Origin: Ureibacillus aquaedulcis
GTDB taxonomy: Bacteria; Bacillota; Bacilli; Bacillales_A; Planococcaceae
NCBI RefSeq assembly: GCF_030418165.1
Contig: NZ_JAUHTQ010000003.1
Coordinates: forward strand, 1 to 64,000
DNA: 64,000 nt
Direction: 5' to 3'
Part shown: positions 1 to 9,002 of the stretch, piece by piece
Layout of the letters: each line of letters starts with the position of its first letter
Numbering within the stretch: position 1 is the first letter of the stretch
Program-made: the position numbers and the translations under genes
Notes under the pieces: generated by a model
Database searches by the model: none
Told to the model about the DNA's origin: nothing
Seen by the model: only the letters and a program-made list of their open reading frames with translations

Positions 1-69
1 ATTTTCATTAACGTTTTGTTGTTCAGTTTTCAAGGTTCATTAACTTCGTTGTTTTACAGCAACTTTTAT
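1..69 (-). other. rRNA operon leader (16S gene lies beyond the left edge)
   Basis: Read on the minus strand, the segment carries an antitermination-like leader typical of the region just before 16S rRNA in Bacillales (CCTTGAAAACTGAACAAC at about 19-36). It follows two tandem strong promoters. No rRNA sequence itself is inside the window, so the assignment is inferred from the leader and promoters. Confidence 0.6.
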
Positions 70-98
70 ATCTTAACTCATTTATTATCTTTCGTCAA
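70..98 (-). promoter_or_regulatory. rRNA operon promoter, proximal
   Basis: Minus strand: -35 TTGACG (93-98), a 17-nt spacer, and -10 TAAGAT (70-75). The stretch from the late spacer to about 15 nt past the -10 (GAGTTAAGATATAAAAGT) repeats almost exactly in the distal promoter 60 bp upstream. Duplicated promoters of this kind are typical of rRNA operons. Confidence 0.7.
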
Positions 99-129
99 GT
101 TTTTTGTTACTTCCAACAGCGACTTTTAT

Positions 130-158
130 ATTTTAACTCATCCTCAACTAGTAGTCAA
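130..158 (-). promoter_or_regulatory. rRNA operon promoter, distal
   Basis: Minus strand: -35 TTGACT (153-158), 17-nt spacer, -10 TAAAAT (130-135). It is a near copy of the promoter at 70-98, offset by 60 bp. Two tandem consensus promoters ahead of an antiterminator-like leader point to an rRNA operon transcribed leftward out of the window. Confidence 0.7.
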
Positions 159-221
159 TCACTATTTTGAAATAGTTATTTAAATCGACTGTCGTTAAGG
201 ACAAGTAATAATATACTACAA

Positions 222-1133
222 TTATTTTTCGGAAGCAAGCATTTTTCTAAAAAACTTTTTAATTATTTTTATATCAATGACAAATAGTAAAATACCAACA
301 ATAACAATAAGACCGCCTATAATTTGTGAAGCCATTAATTTCTCCGCAAAAACGAAATACGCTAAAATTGCCGCACCAATTGGTTCAATTAATACTGCTA
401 CTGAAATAACATTGGTACTCACCCATTTTACAGCCCAGTTGAATAACGTGTGGCCTAATAAATTGGGAATTATCGCTAGCAGTAAAAACCATACCCATGT
501 CATCGGCGAGTACGGTCCGAATGATTCTCCTTTCAGTAATACATACAGGAATAAACAAATTGTACTGATAGAGTACACCACCATCGTGTAGGTTATTAAG
601 GAGATCCGTTTTCTTACATCTTGCCCGAACAGTAAATACGCTGTAATTAGAGCACATGCGAGTAATGCTAATAAATCACCATATAGGGCGCTCCCACTTA
701 CCTTGAAGTCTCCCCAGCTAATTAAGAAACTTCCTATAATCGCAATGATACCTGAAAGAATCGTCTTCACCGATAATTTTTCTTTAAAGAAAAAATACGT
801 TCCGATGAATGCAAAGAGCGGTTGTAGGGTAACAAGAACTGTAGAACTCGCAACCGATGTGTAATTTAAAGATTCAAACCACAATATAAAGTGGAATGCT
901 AAGAAAATTCCTGCTATTGACGAAAAGAACCAATCCCTTTTTGTTAATTCTTTTAGTTCATGTGTGTACTTATAAAAGAACAAAGGGCTCATGATTAATA
1001 CTGAGAATAATAATCGATAAAATGCTATAACCCCCGAATCTGCCTTAGCTAACTTCACAAAAATTGCCGACAGCGAGATAGAGATAACGCCTATTAAAAT
1101 AGGGATGTACGGATGTATTTTTGGTTTTTCCAT
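222..1133 (-). CDS. DMT-superfamily (EamA) transporter
   Basis: A 303-residue integral membrane protein with about ten hydrophobic segments arranged as two EamA halves (roughly residues 5-140 and 150-290), the usual size and layout of drug/metabolite exporters. Tell-tale stretches are FYRLLFS in the first half and IEPIGAAILAYFVFAEKL near the end, typical of the second EamA repeat. The substrate cannot be read from sequence. I chose the ATG at 1133, which has GAGG nine bases upstream; a TTG at 1148 or ATG at 1139 are alternatives. It stands alone, divergent from the mgtC-like gene and upstream of the rRNA promoters on the same strand. Confidence 0.85.
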   Translation of the reverse strand: MEKPKIHPYIPILIGVISISLSAIFVKLAKADSGVIAFYRLLFSVLIMSPLFFYKYTHELKELTKRDWFFSSIAGIFLAFHFILWFESLNYTSVASSTVLVTLQPLFAFIGTYFFFKEKLSVKTILSGIIAIIGSFLISWGDFKVSGSALYGDLLALLACALITAYLLFGQDVRKRISLITYTMVVYSISTICLFLYVLLKGESFGPYSPMTWVWFLLLAIIPNLLGHTLFNWAVKWVSTNVISVAVLIEPIGAAILAYFVFAEKLMASQIIGGLIVIVGILLFVIDIKIIKKFFRKMLASEK

Positions 1134-1240
1134 TTCCATAAACCTCAAATCTTCTTTTTGCTATATTAATAAAATAGGAGACTACATCATATTCTTTCAT
1201 TTATAACAAATAATATCAACATGAAAAGAGGGAAAAATTA

Positions 1241-1966
1241 ATGGATATTACCATTTTAAACGAAAGTCTTTCTTATGAAATAATAATTAAACTTATAATT
1301 GCAGCCACATTAAGTTTAATAATAGGGATTGAGAGGGAATTAAAGAAGAAACCCGTTGGATTAAAAACCAGTTTAGTCATTGCTACCTTTAGTTGCTTGT
1401 TAACGATTATTTCCATTGAAACTGCATATAGCACTCCTGCACGAGATGACATCAATATAACAATGGATCCTCTTCGTCTAGCTGCACAAATTGTCAGTGG
1501 TATCGGATTTTTAGGTGCTGGTGTTATTTTGCGAAAAGGGAATGATAGTATAACAGGGCTTACTACAGCAGCAATGATTTGGGGGGCAGCTGGAATCGGG
1601 ATTGCTGTGGGTGCAGGGTTTTATATAGAAGCTTTTGTTACGGTTGTAATTGTTGTTGTAGGTATCGAGTTAATTGCCCCATTCTTGCTAAAAATCGGTC
1701 CTAAAAGGATACGTATGAAAGAGCTTGTACTCAAAGTACTTTTAAAGGATGAGCAAAACATACAAAATTTACTTTCATTTATGGAAGAGAACGGGATGGT
1801 GATTGAAAATATTCGTGTGAGGGATGTTCATATCGCAAGCGATCATTCTTTATTTGAAGTTGATTTACGATTTTCGGCATTATTTAAGTCAGATACTATA
1901 TCAATTTACCGTACTTTGCACACACTACCTTATGTACAAAAAATCGAGCTTGAAAGCTTAGGCTAA
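1241..1966 (+). CDS. MgtC/SapB family membrane protein
   Basis: A 241-residue protein with an N-terminal MgtC domain of several membrane helices (about 1-150) holding the family motif GIERELKKKPVGLKTSLV and a GIGFLGAGVILR segment, followed by a soluble ACT-like C-terminal domain (about 155-241). MgtC-type proteins are linked to growth in low magnesium and to F-ATPase or potassium homeostasis; which applies here is not visible. AGAGGG precedes the ATG. The next gene, a CDF cation transporter, starts 13 bp after the stop, so the two are probably co-transcribed, which fits a role in divalent cation homeostasis. No Mg2+ riboswitch fits in the 90-bp upstream gap. Confidence 0.88.
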   Translation: MDITILNESLSYEIIIKLIIAATLSLIIGIERELKKKPVGLKTSLVIATFSCLLTIISIETAYSTPARDDINITMDPLRLAAQIVSGIGFLGAGVILRKGNDSITGLTTAAMIWGAAGIGIAVGAGFYIEAFVTVVIVVVGIELIAPFLLKIGPKRIRMKELVLKVLLKDEQNIQNLLSFMEENGMVIENIRVRDVHIASDHSLFEVDLRFSALFKSDTISIYRTLHTLPYVQKIELESLG

Positions 1967-1979
1967 TTGGAGGAAATTT

Positions 1980-2981
1980 ATGGGTGAATTCATCAAATTA
2001 TTAAAGGGTGGTAATAAACCATCTCTAATAGCAGCACTAGTAAACTTATTTTTAGGCATTATTAAAGGAGTTGCTTACTTCTTTACAGGAAATGTTGCAA
2101 TGTTTGCCGAAATGATGCACTCACTTGGTGATGCTGCAAACCAATTCTTCGTATTTATTGGTTCAGCACTTTCTAAAAAGGCACCCACACCTAGATTTCC
2201 AAACGGCTTTGGTCGGGTAGTAAATCTAGTTTGTTTGGGAGCTGTACTGATTGTTGCCATTCTTTCTTATGAGACGGTAAAAGAAGGTTGGCATCATTTT
2301 AGACATCCTGCAGAAGAATCTGGAGGAATCCTAATTGCACTTGGGGTTTTACTAATCGGATTTATTTTAGAATCGTTTGTACTTCATAAAGCAGCAAAGG
2401 AAGTATTGCATGAGGCTGGAAAAGAAAAAGCAGGGATTATGGCGATACCGAAATCAGTTGCCTATTTGAATCGTGCAAAACCAGCGACAAAACTTGTCTG
2501 GATGGAGGATTTAGTCGCGACAAGCGGTAACCTACTTGCATTCCTTGCAATTGTCATTGCTTATTTCACAGGATTTAATGCACTTGAAGGTCTAGTATCA
2601 ATGCTTATCGGTATTATGATGTTCTATGTTGTCGGGCGAGTCTTTCTTGATAACGCTCGTGGGGCAATTGGTGAAACAGATGAAGAAATGCACGTTCATA
2701 TTGGGAACCTTGTAATGGAGGATCCGCATGTTACAGATATTAGAAGCTTGGAAGTAGTAAAGGAAGGCGAATTTTTACACGTTGAACTTGTTGCTGAAAC
2801 AGATCCAAATCAATCCCTTGCCTATTTGGATGATGTTCGTGATCATTTAATTGAACTGATTATGAGTCAAAAAAACGTAACCAAAGTAACACTTTCCTTC
2901 GATGAAGAGGATGGCAAGACCGCGTGGAAACACCATTTAAAGGATACGAAAATTCTTGACGACGAAGTAAACAAGCCATAA
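1980..2981 (+). CDS. Cation diffusion facilitator (CDF) transporter
   Basis: A 333-residue inner-membrane protein that should export a divalent metal (Zn2+, Fe2+, Mn2+ or Co2+) in exchange for protons. The second membrane segment carries the HxxxD metal site (His47 and Asp51 in HSLGDAANQ), and a second acidic site lies in MEDLVATSGN in the fifth segment. The C-terminal third (from about 235) is the soluble ferredoxin-like CDF dimerisation domain. TTGGAGG precedes the start. It follows the mgtC-like gene by 13 bp and ends at a strong terminator, making a two-gene operon. The metal cannot be assigned from sequence. Confidence 0.88.
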   Translation: MGEFIKLLKGGNKPSLIAALVNLFLGIIKGVAYFFTGNVAMFAEMMHSLGDAANQFFVFIGSALSKKAPTPRFPNGFGRVVNLVCLGAVLIVAILSYETVKEGWHHFRHPAEESGGILIALGVLLIGFILESFVLHKAAKEVLHEAGKEKAGIMAIPKSVAYLNRAKPATKLVWMEDLVATSGNLLAFLAIVIAYFTGFNALEGLVSMLIGIMMFYVVGRVFLDNARGAIGETDEEMHVHIGNLVMEDPHVTDIRSLEVVKEGEFLHVELVAETDPNQSLAYLDDVRDHLIELIMSQKNVTKVTLSFDEEDGKTAWKHHLKDTKILDDEVNKP

Positions 2982-2987
2982 AACAAA

Positions 2988-3020
2988 CCCCTTGTACAAA
3001 TATAGTACAAGGGGCTTCTT
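2988..3020. terminator. Bidirectional intrinsic terminator
   Basis: Perfect 10-bp stem CCCCTTGTAC / GTACAAGGGG (2988-2997 and 3005-3014) with a 7-nt loop, followed by a T-rich run. It sits between the convergent CDF transporter and alcohol dehydrogenase genes. Confidence 0.85.
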
Positions 3021-3027
3021 TCTTATA

Positions 3028-4191
3028 TTATAGAGACATTTCCAATATTGTTCGCACATCTTCTGCTTGCAATGTCTTAAATCTTCCAAACGGGCCATTG
3101 ATCATTGATTTTTCGACCAGAACGTCTAATTGGGAATTATCAATGTCATAATCCGCCAGTCGACTTGGAGCTCCAATGGAAGACCAAAAATCTCTTAAAC
3201 GTTCAATTCCTTCAGTTGCAACTTCCTCTGCCGATTTTCCTTCTGGATCAACATTGAAAACGCGAGTAGCTAAGCCAGCAAATCTTTCGGGATTCACAGC
3301 AAGGTTGTGTTTCATCCAATTCGGGAAGATAATTGCTAATCCGCCACCATGCGGGATATCATATACCGCCGAAACTGAGTGCTCGATATTATGCGTTGCC
3401 CAATCGCCACGCGAACCAATTGAGAGGAATCCATTTAAGCCAACCGTACCTGCCAATAAAATGGTTTCACGCAGTTCATAGTTTTCTAAATCATTGATTA
3501 GCTTTGGGGCAGTATTAATAACTGTTCGCAATACCCCTTCACACATTTCATCCGTAATAGGTGTATTTGTTGCGTCATGGAAGTATTGCTCAAATACGTG
3601 AGACATGATATCCACCATTCCATATACAGTATGATTTTTTGGAACAGTAACTGTATAGGTTGGGTCAAGGATAGAAAATTTAGGGAATACTAAAGGACTT
3701 CCCCATCCATATTTTTCTTGTGTTTCTTCATTTGAAATAACAGAACCCGAGTTCATCTCTGAACCAGTTGCCGCTAGTGTAAGGATTGTCCCGAAAGGCA
3801 GCGCATCTTTTACGTTTGTTTTCTTAATGACAATGTTCCAAGCATCTTCATCTACTTTTGCACCAGCTACAATTAGTTTCGTGCAGTCAATTACCGAACC
3901 GCCTCCAATTGCCAATACAACATCAATAGATTCTTTTTTACAGATCTCGATTCCTTTACGGGCAGTTTCCACACGTGGATTAGGCTCAACACCACTTAAT
4001 TCAAAGACATTCATATTTAATTCTTTTAAAATGGACATTGCTTCATCATATAGACCACTTTGCTTTATACTGCCTCCGCCATAAACGACTAGAACATTTC
4101 GTCCATATTGAGGAAGCTCCTGCTTCAATTTCTCGATTTCACCTTTTCCAAAGTGCAAACGAACCGGGTTGTAAAACGTAAAATTATTCAA
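3028..4191 (-). CDS. Iron-containing alcohol dehydrogenase (YugJ/BDH type)
   Basis: A 387-residue group III alcohol dehydrogenase, a soluble NAD(P)H-dependent enzyme interconverting aldehydes or ketones and alcohols such as butanal/butanol. The nucleotide-binding GGGS motif is at residues 96-99 ([13 protein letters not shown]). The four family metal ligands are present as Asp194, His198, His267 and His281. Length and sequence match B. subtilis YugJ/YugK-type butanol dehydrogenases, which also lie in the equivalent region. It stands alone, 120 bp downstream of the glutamate dehydrogenase gene and separated from it by a terminator. The physiological substrate is not known. Confidence 0.9.
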   Translation of the reverse strand: MNNFTFYNPVRLHFGKGEIEKLKQELPQYGRNVLVVYGGGSIKQSGLYDEAMSILKELNMNVFELSGVEPNPRVETARKGIEICKKESIDVVLAIGGGSVIDCTKLIVAGAKVDEDAWNIVIKKTNVKDALPFGTILTLAATGSEMNSGSVISNEETQEKYGWGSPLVFPKFSILDPTYTVTVPKNHTVYGMVDIMSHVFEQYFHDATNTPITDEMCEGVLRTVINTAPKLINDLENYELRETILLAGTVGLNGFLSIGSRGDWATHNIEHSVSAVYDIPHGGGLAIIFPNWMKHNLAVNPERFAGLATRVFNVDPEGKSAEEVATEGIERLRDFWSSIGAPSRLADYDIDNSQLDVLVEKSMINGPFGRFKTLQAEDVRTILEMSL

Positions 4192-4224
4192 ATGATGACT
4201 CCCCTTTTTAAGTAATAGAAAAAA

Positions 4225-4252
4225 GCTATGTAAAGATTAATCTTTACATAGC
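4225..4252 (-). terminator. Terminator of the glutamate dehydrogenase gene
   Basis: Perfect 13-bp inverted repeat GCTATGTAAAGAT / ATCTTTACATAGC with a 2-nt centre, followed on the minus strand by a run of six T. It separates the glutamate dehydrogenase gene from the downstream alcohol dehydrogenase. Confidence 0.85.
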
Positions 4253-4311
4253 CCATTTTATCAGATAGAAAAACATAATACCTTTTATCTGCACTGATTA
4301 GCTAAAGAGGA

Positions 4312-5556
4312 TTAAACCCAACCACGGAATCTCGATGCTTCAGCCGTACGTCGAACACCAACCATGTATGCCGCTAGACGCATGTTAATGTTTCTAGTCG
4401 TTGCAGTAGTATATACATTTTCAAATGCTTCTACCATTTTTCTATATAATTTTTCGCGTACTTCCTCTGCAGTCCAATAATAGCCTTGATTGTTCTGCAC
4501 CCACTCGAAGTAAGAAACCGTTACTCCACCAGCTGATGCCAGTACATCGGGAACTAACAAGATACCGCGGTCAGTTAATATTTTAGTTGCTTCAGCTGTT
4601 GTTGGTCCATTTGCTGCTTCTACTACGATGCTTGCTTTAATATCGTAGGCATTTTCAGCCGTAATCTGGTTTTCAATGGCAGCCGGAACTAAAATATCAC
4701 AATCAAGTTCTAGTAATTCCTGGTTTGTAATCGTATTTTCAAAAAGAGTTGTAACTGTACCGAAGCTATCGCGACGATCTAGTAAATAATCAATATCTAA
4801 ACCGTTTGGATCTGTTAATGCACCATATGCATCAGAAATACCAATAACCTTCGCTCCTAGATCACTCATAAATTTAGCTAAGAAGCTACCTGCGTTACCG
4901 AAGCCTTGGATAACAACACGGGCACCCTTAATATCGATATTTCGTTTTTTAGCAGCTTCTTGAATAACAATTGTAACTCCCTCTGCCGTTGCACGATCTC
5001 TGCCTTGGGAACCACCTAGAACAATCGGTTTACCCGTGATGAAACCTGGTGAATTGAATTCATCCATACGGCTATATTCATCCATCATCCATGCCATGAT
5101 TTGGGCATTTGTAAATACATCCGGTGCCGGAATATCCTTCGTTGGCCCAACGATTTGAGAGATGGCACGAACATACCCGCGGCTTAAGCGCTCAAGCTCA
5201 CCCATCGACATTTGACGTGGGTCGCAAATAATGCCGCCTTTACCTCCACCATAAGGTAAATCAACAATTCCACATTTTAAAGTCATCCACATTGAAAGCG
5301 CTTTAACTTCATCTTCACTTACCATTGGATGGAAACGAACTCCGCCTTTCGTTGGTCCAACCGCATCGTTGTGTTGAGCACGATATGCTGTAAATACTTT
5401 TGTTGAGCCATCATCCATTTTTACAGGAATACGAACATGTAACATACGAAGTGGTTCTTTTAACAAATCATACATCGCTTCGTCATAACCAAGTTTGTTC
5501 AACGCATCTTTTATCACGTCTTGAGTTGATGTGAAAAGATTTAAATTTTCAGCCAT
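4312..5556 (-). CDS. rocG: Glutamate dehydrogenase (Glu/Leu/Phe/Val family)
   Basis: A 414-residue enzyme that deaminates glutamate to 2-oxoglutarate with NAD+. The substrate and catalytic lysines are visible in GPTKGGVRFHP (Lys70), MTLKCG (Lys94) and PYGGGKGGI (Lys106), followed by PAPDVFTNAQ with the catalytic aspartate. The Rossmann motif GFGNAG lies at the start of the second domain. Length matches RocG/GudB. The P5C dehydrogenase gene rocA sits just upstream on the same strand; together they complete arginine/proline catabolism to 2-oxoglutarate. RocG cannot be told from GudB by sequence alone, so the symbol is a best guess. Separate terminators suggest independent transcripts. Confidence 0.92.
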   Translation of the reverse strand: MAENLNLFTSTQDVIKDALNKLGYDEAMYDLLKEPLRMLHVRIPVKMDDGSTKVFTAYRAQHNDAVGPTKGGVRFHPMVSEDEVKALSMWMTLKCGIVDLPYGGGKGGIICDPRQMSMGELERLSRGYVRAISQIVGPTKDIPAPDVFTNAQIMAWMMDEYSRMDEFNSPGFITGKPIVLGGSQGRDRATAEGVTIVIQEAAKKRNIDIKGARVVIQGFGNAGSFLAKFMSDLGAKVIGISDAYGALTDPNGLDIDYLLDRRDSFGTVTTLFENTITNQELLELDCDILVPAAIENQITAENAYDIKASIVVEAANGPTTAEATKILTDRGILLVPDVLASAGGVTVSYFEWVQNNQGYYWTAEEVREKLYRKMVEAFENVYTTATTRNINMRLAAYMVGVRRTAEASRFRGWV

Positions 5557-5757
5557 TATTTTCGCCTCTTTAGAAATAGTAATTATTATTTATATCGCAA
5601 ACATTGTAACATACTTTAAAACTTATTTGGCTAATAATATCGCCACATTTAAGAATGAACCCTTTTAATTAGACAAACTAGAAGATATTATTAATAAATT
5701 ATCATTTTCTATAAAAATATGCTCCTTTACACTAAACTAATGGGCTTTGGTAAAAAA

Positions 5758-5790
5758 AGCAGACGCAAATAAACGCCTGCTTTTTTTTTA
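5758..5790. terminator. Terminator after rocA
   Basis: Stem AGCAGACG / CGCCTGCT with one mismatch, flanked by A and T runs on both sides (seven A before, nine T after), so it can work in both directions. It lies just downstream of the minus-strand rocA gene. Confidence 0.8.
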
Positions 5791-5797
5791 ACTAAAA

Positions 5798-7345
5798 TTA
5801 TAAAGCCTCGGATACTGATTTTGCTTGCATATGAAGTACCAGGTAATCTGGACCGCCGGCTTTTGAATCTGTACCTGACATGTTGAATCCGCCAAACGGT
5901 TGGTAGCCGACTGTTGCAGCAGTACATCCACGGTTAAAGTATAAGTTCCCTACATGGAAGTCTTCACGAGCTTTTTCTAAGTGGAAACGATTTGTCGATA
6001 ATACCGCTCCTGTTAAACCGTATACAGTATTATTGGCAATGTCGATAGCTTCGTCGAAATCTTTTGCTTTTGCAAATGCAAGAACTGGCCCGAAAATCTC
6101 TTCTTGCATGATGCGTGCTTGTGGATCTACATCCGCAAAGATAGTTGGGCTAATGAAATAACCTTTTGAATCATCGGCGGTGCCCCCTGCAACCAAGCGC
6201 CCTTCATCCTTGCCAATCTCAATATATTCAGTAATCTTTTTAAATGCGCCAGCATCATTGACGGGACCGATGTATGTTTCTTCATTTACTGGATCACCAA
6301 TCACCAATTCGTTCGTTAACTCCACAACACGATTTAATACGGTTTGGTATGCTTCGTCGCCAACGATAACTGCTCGGGAACATGCAGAACATTTTTGACC
6401 ACTGAAACCGAATGCACTTGTTACAATAGACTGCGCAGCCAATTCAAGATCTGCATTGTCATCGACCACTATTGTATCTTTACCCCCCATTTCAGCAATT
6501 ACACGTTTAATCCAAATTTGGCCTTCATTTAATACCGAGGCACGTTGGTTAATGCGTAAACCTACATCCCTGGAACCAGTAAAACTGATGAAACGGGTAC
6601 GCGGATGATCAACTAAGTAGTCTCCAACTTCGGCTCCTGAACCAGGAATATAGTTGATTACACCTGCTGGGAGACCTGCTTCTTCCATGATTTCCATAAA
6701 TTTATAGGCAATTACCGGGGTTGTTGAAGCGGGTTTTAATAATACCGTGTTTCCTGTAACAACAGCAGCGACAGTAGTTCCAAGCATAATTGCGAATGGG
6801 AAATTCCATGGAGAAATAACTACGCCCACACCAAGTGATACATATGAATATTTATTGATTTGATTTTGATTTTGAGCTAATGGTTTACCTTGTGCAAGCT
6901 CCAACATTTGACGACCGTAGTATTCTAGGAAGTCGATTCCTTCAGCAATATCTGCATCCGCTTGTACCCAAGGTTTACCCGCTTCTTTCGTTAACCAAGC
7001 TGAAAGTTCATACTTGCGTCGACGTACAATCGCAGCAGCTTTGAATAGAACCTCTGCGCGCACAACAGGATTAACTTTTTTCCATGCATTAAATGTTGAA
7101 TCAGCAATTTGCATCGCTTTTTCTGCTAATTCTTGATTTGCTTTTGAAACCGTCCCAACAACCTCGGATGTATTTGATGGGTTATATGAAACGATTTTCT
7201 GCTCTGTTGTAACCCGTTCCCCGCCAATAATTAATGGATATTCCTTTCCAAGTTCACTTTCAACTTTTTTTAAAGCTGCTAAATAAGCTTGACGATGTTC
7301 TTCAACCGAGAAATTTGTAAGTGGCTCACTTTTGTATGGAATCAT
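5798..7345 (-). CDS. rocA: 1-pyrroline-5-carboxylate dehydrogenase
   Basis: A 515-residue aldehyde dehydrogenase, the standard RocA length, oxidising P5C/glutamate semialdehyde to glutamate with NAD+. The catalytic cysteine is Cys319 in [12 protein letters not shown] and the general-base glutamate is Glu285 in AEMGGKD; the substrate-fixing Asn181 lies in ISPWNFP. AAGGAGG stands before the ATG. The gene precedes glutamate dehydrogenase on the same strand, so the pair converts proline- and arginine-derived P5C to 2-oxoglutarate. No sigma-54 (-24/-12) promoter or RocR activator gene is apparent nearby, unlike the B. subtilis roc genes. Confidence 0.95.
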   Translation of the reverse strand: MIPYKSEPLTNFSVEEHRQAYLAALKKVESELGKEYPLIIGGERVTTEQKIVSYNPSNTSEVVGTVSKANQELAEKAMQIADSTFNAWKKVNPVVRAEVLFKAAAIVRRRKYELSAWLTKEAGKPWVQADADIAEGIDFLEYYGRQMLELAQGKPLAQNQNQINKYSYVSLGVGVVISPWNFPFAIMLGTTVAAVVTGNTVLLKPASTTPVIAYKFMEIMEEAGLPAGVINYIPGSGAEVGDYLVDHPRTRFISFTGSRDVGLRINQRASVLNEGQIWIKRVIAEMGGKDTIVVDDNADLELAAQSIVTSAFGFSGQKCSACSRAVIVGDEAYQTVLNRVVELTNELVIGDPVNEETYIGPVNDAGAFKKITEYIEIGKDEGRLVAGGTADDSKGYFISPTIFADVDPQARIMQEEIFGPVLAFAKAKDFDEAIDIANNTVYGLTGAVLSTNRFHLEKAREDFHVGNLYFNRGCTAATVGYQPFGGFNMSGTDSKAGGPDYLVLHMQAKSVSEAL

Positions 7346-7444
7346 ACATAATCCTCCTTAAAATTATTAAACTTATAATGCTTGATTAGCTGGAAATCCA
7401 TAAGTAATGAAATGATGTAAAACTACTTACTAGGACAAAGATGG

Positions 7445-7751
7445 TCATGAACTCATCACGATTAGCGATACATATCCACTATTGGATAATGGAGCGATTT
7501 TAGAAGCAATTGAATTTGCACGGGACATCACTTCATTGAAAAGCTTGTTTACTAGCCCCTGCACCGTTAGGCAACCATTAACATTTGTATTATCACCGCT
7601 GTCTCGGAACATATGCAGTAAGTCATTCTTTTAAATGGGCTTTCATTAAAGAAGCATATGTTTGTCGGAAGCATTTTGGATGATTCAATTGATTAAATAA
7701 GTAATGGTCAACTACTAATGGACATATATTATTATTTAGCATCCATGACAT
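7445..7751 (-). pseudogene. Possible frameshifted small gene, function unknown
   Basis: On the minus strand, ATG at 7751 follows a strong ribosome site (GGAGGTATATAAAATG). It opens a 42-codon frame that stops at 7623. A +1 shift at an A-run just before that stop leads into a second open stretch (containing HMFRDSGDNTNVNGC and VNKLFNEVMSRANSIASK) that ends at 7445. Joined, they would encode about 101 residues. The protein-like composition on both sides of the shift suggests a decayed gene, but I do not recognise it, and both halves may be chance. The start lies only 37 bp from the divergent small gene at 7789. Confidence 0.3.
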
Positions 7752-7788
7752 TTTATATACCTCCGTAAAAACTCACAAAGGAGATATA

Positions 7789-7947
7789 ATGCCCATTGTG
7801 AATCATTATATTAGTCGTCGGTATGGTGAAAGTTTACTTAAAAGTATCGAAGAATTGTCGGAAGATGAAATGGAGTTGTTACTGCAACATAATTGGCGAG
7901 GAATTTTCACGAGGGAAATACTACGAAAAGCAAAACGTGAAATTTAG
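7789..7947 (+). CDS. Small hypothetical protein, 52 aa
   Basis: ATG at 7789 has an ideal ribosome site (AAAGGAG, six bases upstream) and opens a 52-codon frame rich in charged residues, beginning MPIVNHYISRRYGES and ending with a basic helix (EILRKAKREI). It has no membrane segment or cysteine. A central acidic stretch (SIEELSEDEMELL) and a basic tail suggest a small helical, perhaps DNA- or protein-binding, peptide, but no family is recognised. It lies in the otherwise gene-poor gap between rocA and yugI. Coding status rests on the ribosome site and composition only. Confidence 0.5.
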   Translation: MPIVNHYISRRYGESLLKSIEELSEDEMELLLQHNWRGIFTREILRKAKREI

Positions 7948-8012
7948 ACTTCTTAATAAAAAATGCTATAGAAAAAAAACAGAGAGCAGTTACACATCTG
8001 CCCCCTGTTTTC

Positions 8013-8384
8013 TTAATGTCCCGATTGTTCAATCCAATGCTGCAGTTTGTCTTTTAGTGACTTAAACCCATCTGCATCACTTTCATCAACCCGATCTTGC
8101 AATGTTTTTCTTGGTTGGTCTTTTTTCTTTAATGGTGGTGCTTCTTGCAGCGCACGTGTAGATAAGCTAATTTTTTCTGATTTCTCATCGATGTCTAAAA
8201 TTTTAACTTGAATCTCTTCGCCCACTTTTAAAAAATCAGCGACATCCTTAACATATCCATACGTAATTTCCGAAATATGAACTAATCCCTGTGATTCTTC
8301 ATCTAATGCAACAAACGCCCCATAAGGCTGGATGCCAGTTACCTTACCGGTTACAACTTCACCTACTTCGTATTTTTTTGTCAT
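8013..8384 (-). CDS. yugI: S1-domain general stress protein 13 homolog
   Basis: A 123-residue protein with an S1 RNA-binding domain at residues 5-75 (YEVGEVVTGKVTGIQPYGAF, then GLVHISEI and VKDVADFLKVGEEI), followed by a charged tail of about 45 residues ending in a predicted helix. It matches B. subtilis YugI (general stress protein 13), a ribosome-associated S1 protein. AGTAGGAA precedes the ATG. It is probably monocistronic. Its place near yugE and patB fits the B. subtilis yug order. Confidence 0.88.
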   Translation of the reverse strand: MTKKYEVGEVVTGKVTGIQPYGAFVALDEESQGLVHISEITYGYVKDVADFLKVGEEIQVKILDIDEKSEKISLSTRALQEAPPLKKKDQPRKTLQDRVDESDADGFKSLKDKLQHWIEQSGH

Positions 8385-8620
8385 AAAGCAGTTCCTACTT
8401 TCTATATCTACGTAAATGTCATGTTAAATTATAACATATGTCTAGTTCGTGAACAAAGATTCGCCTTAATGCATAGGTAATTAATTTTGAAAGCACCGTA
8501 AATCCATATTCTAAAAAGAGTTCTTAATAAAAAATTCATATTTCTGACAAATCATTAACATAAGTTATATATTAAAATATAATGTATGAGCTACTAGTTA
8601 TTAGACGAAAGGGCGTGTTT

Positions 8621-8833
8621 ATGTTGAAACAGAAGTTCCATGAACAACTTAAATTTTTAAGAGAAGAAAGAAATTGGTCCCTTGAAGAATTGTCGAAAAA
8701 GGTGCAAGTGGGAGTCGAGAAGCTGGCACAATATGAAAAAGGTGAACTCATTCCTTCTGTGCAGACGGTTTTAAAGCTTTCTACAGCATTGGAAGTACCC
8801 GCTTCTAATTTAATGGATGGTCTCCAAGCATAG
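8621..8833 (+). CDS. Xre-type helix-turn-helix regulator, 70 aa
   Basis: A single HTH_3 domain fills the protein: FLREERNWSLEELSKKVQVG and LAQYEKGELIPSVQTVLKLS correspond to the five-helix Xre/Cro fold, with the recognition helix at about residues 29-38. It has no sensor domain, so it resembles stand-alone SinR/Xre-like regulators of 60-80 residues. The ATG at 8621 is chosen because GAAAGGG precedes it; an in-frame upstream ATG at 8582 has no ribosome site. The targets are unknown. It lies between divergent and convergent single genes, with no toxin partner beside it. Confidence 0.8.
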   Translation: MLKQKFHEQLKFLREERNWSLEELSKKVQVGVEKLAQYEKGELIPSVQTVLKLSTALEVPASNLMDGLQA

Positions 8834-8880
8834 CGTATAAATACAATGACTAAAAAATCAGTTTTGAATAAGAGCAAATC

Positions 8881-8969
8881 AAAAAGGATTTCCTTTACGC
8901 GACGTTGCCCCACACTTTAGATCGTAATCTATAGTAAGGTCAAATCAACGCTATAAGGAAATCCTTTTT
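8881..8969. terminator. Long stem-loop with 15-bp perfect arms
   Basis: AAAAAGGATTTCCTT at 8881-8895 is the exact reverse complement of 8955-8969, enclosing 59 nt. The A/T-run ends make it usable as a bidirectional terminator between the HTH gene and yugE. The 59-nt loop is unusually large for a terminator, so a small RNA or a short mobile repeat is possible. Confidence 0.45.
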
Positions 8970-9002
8970 TCGCACTCACAATAAGCCAAAGCTTCACTTG
9001 TT

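Noticed and set aside
385-657. Extra gene overlapping the DMT transporter in another frame
   Set aside because: It lies wholly inside a well-supported transporter gene and has no start signal or family resemblance.
6344-6532. Small plus-strand genes within rocA
   Set aside because: Antisense shadows of a conserved coding sequence without ribosome sites.
8582-8833. Toxin-antitoxin module around the HTH gene
   Set aside because: The HTH gene is monocistronic; the neighbouring open frame on the opposite strand is a shadow with no ribosome site.
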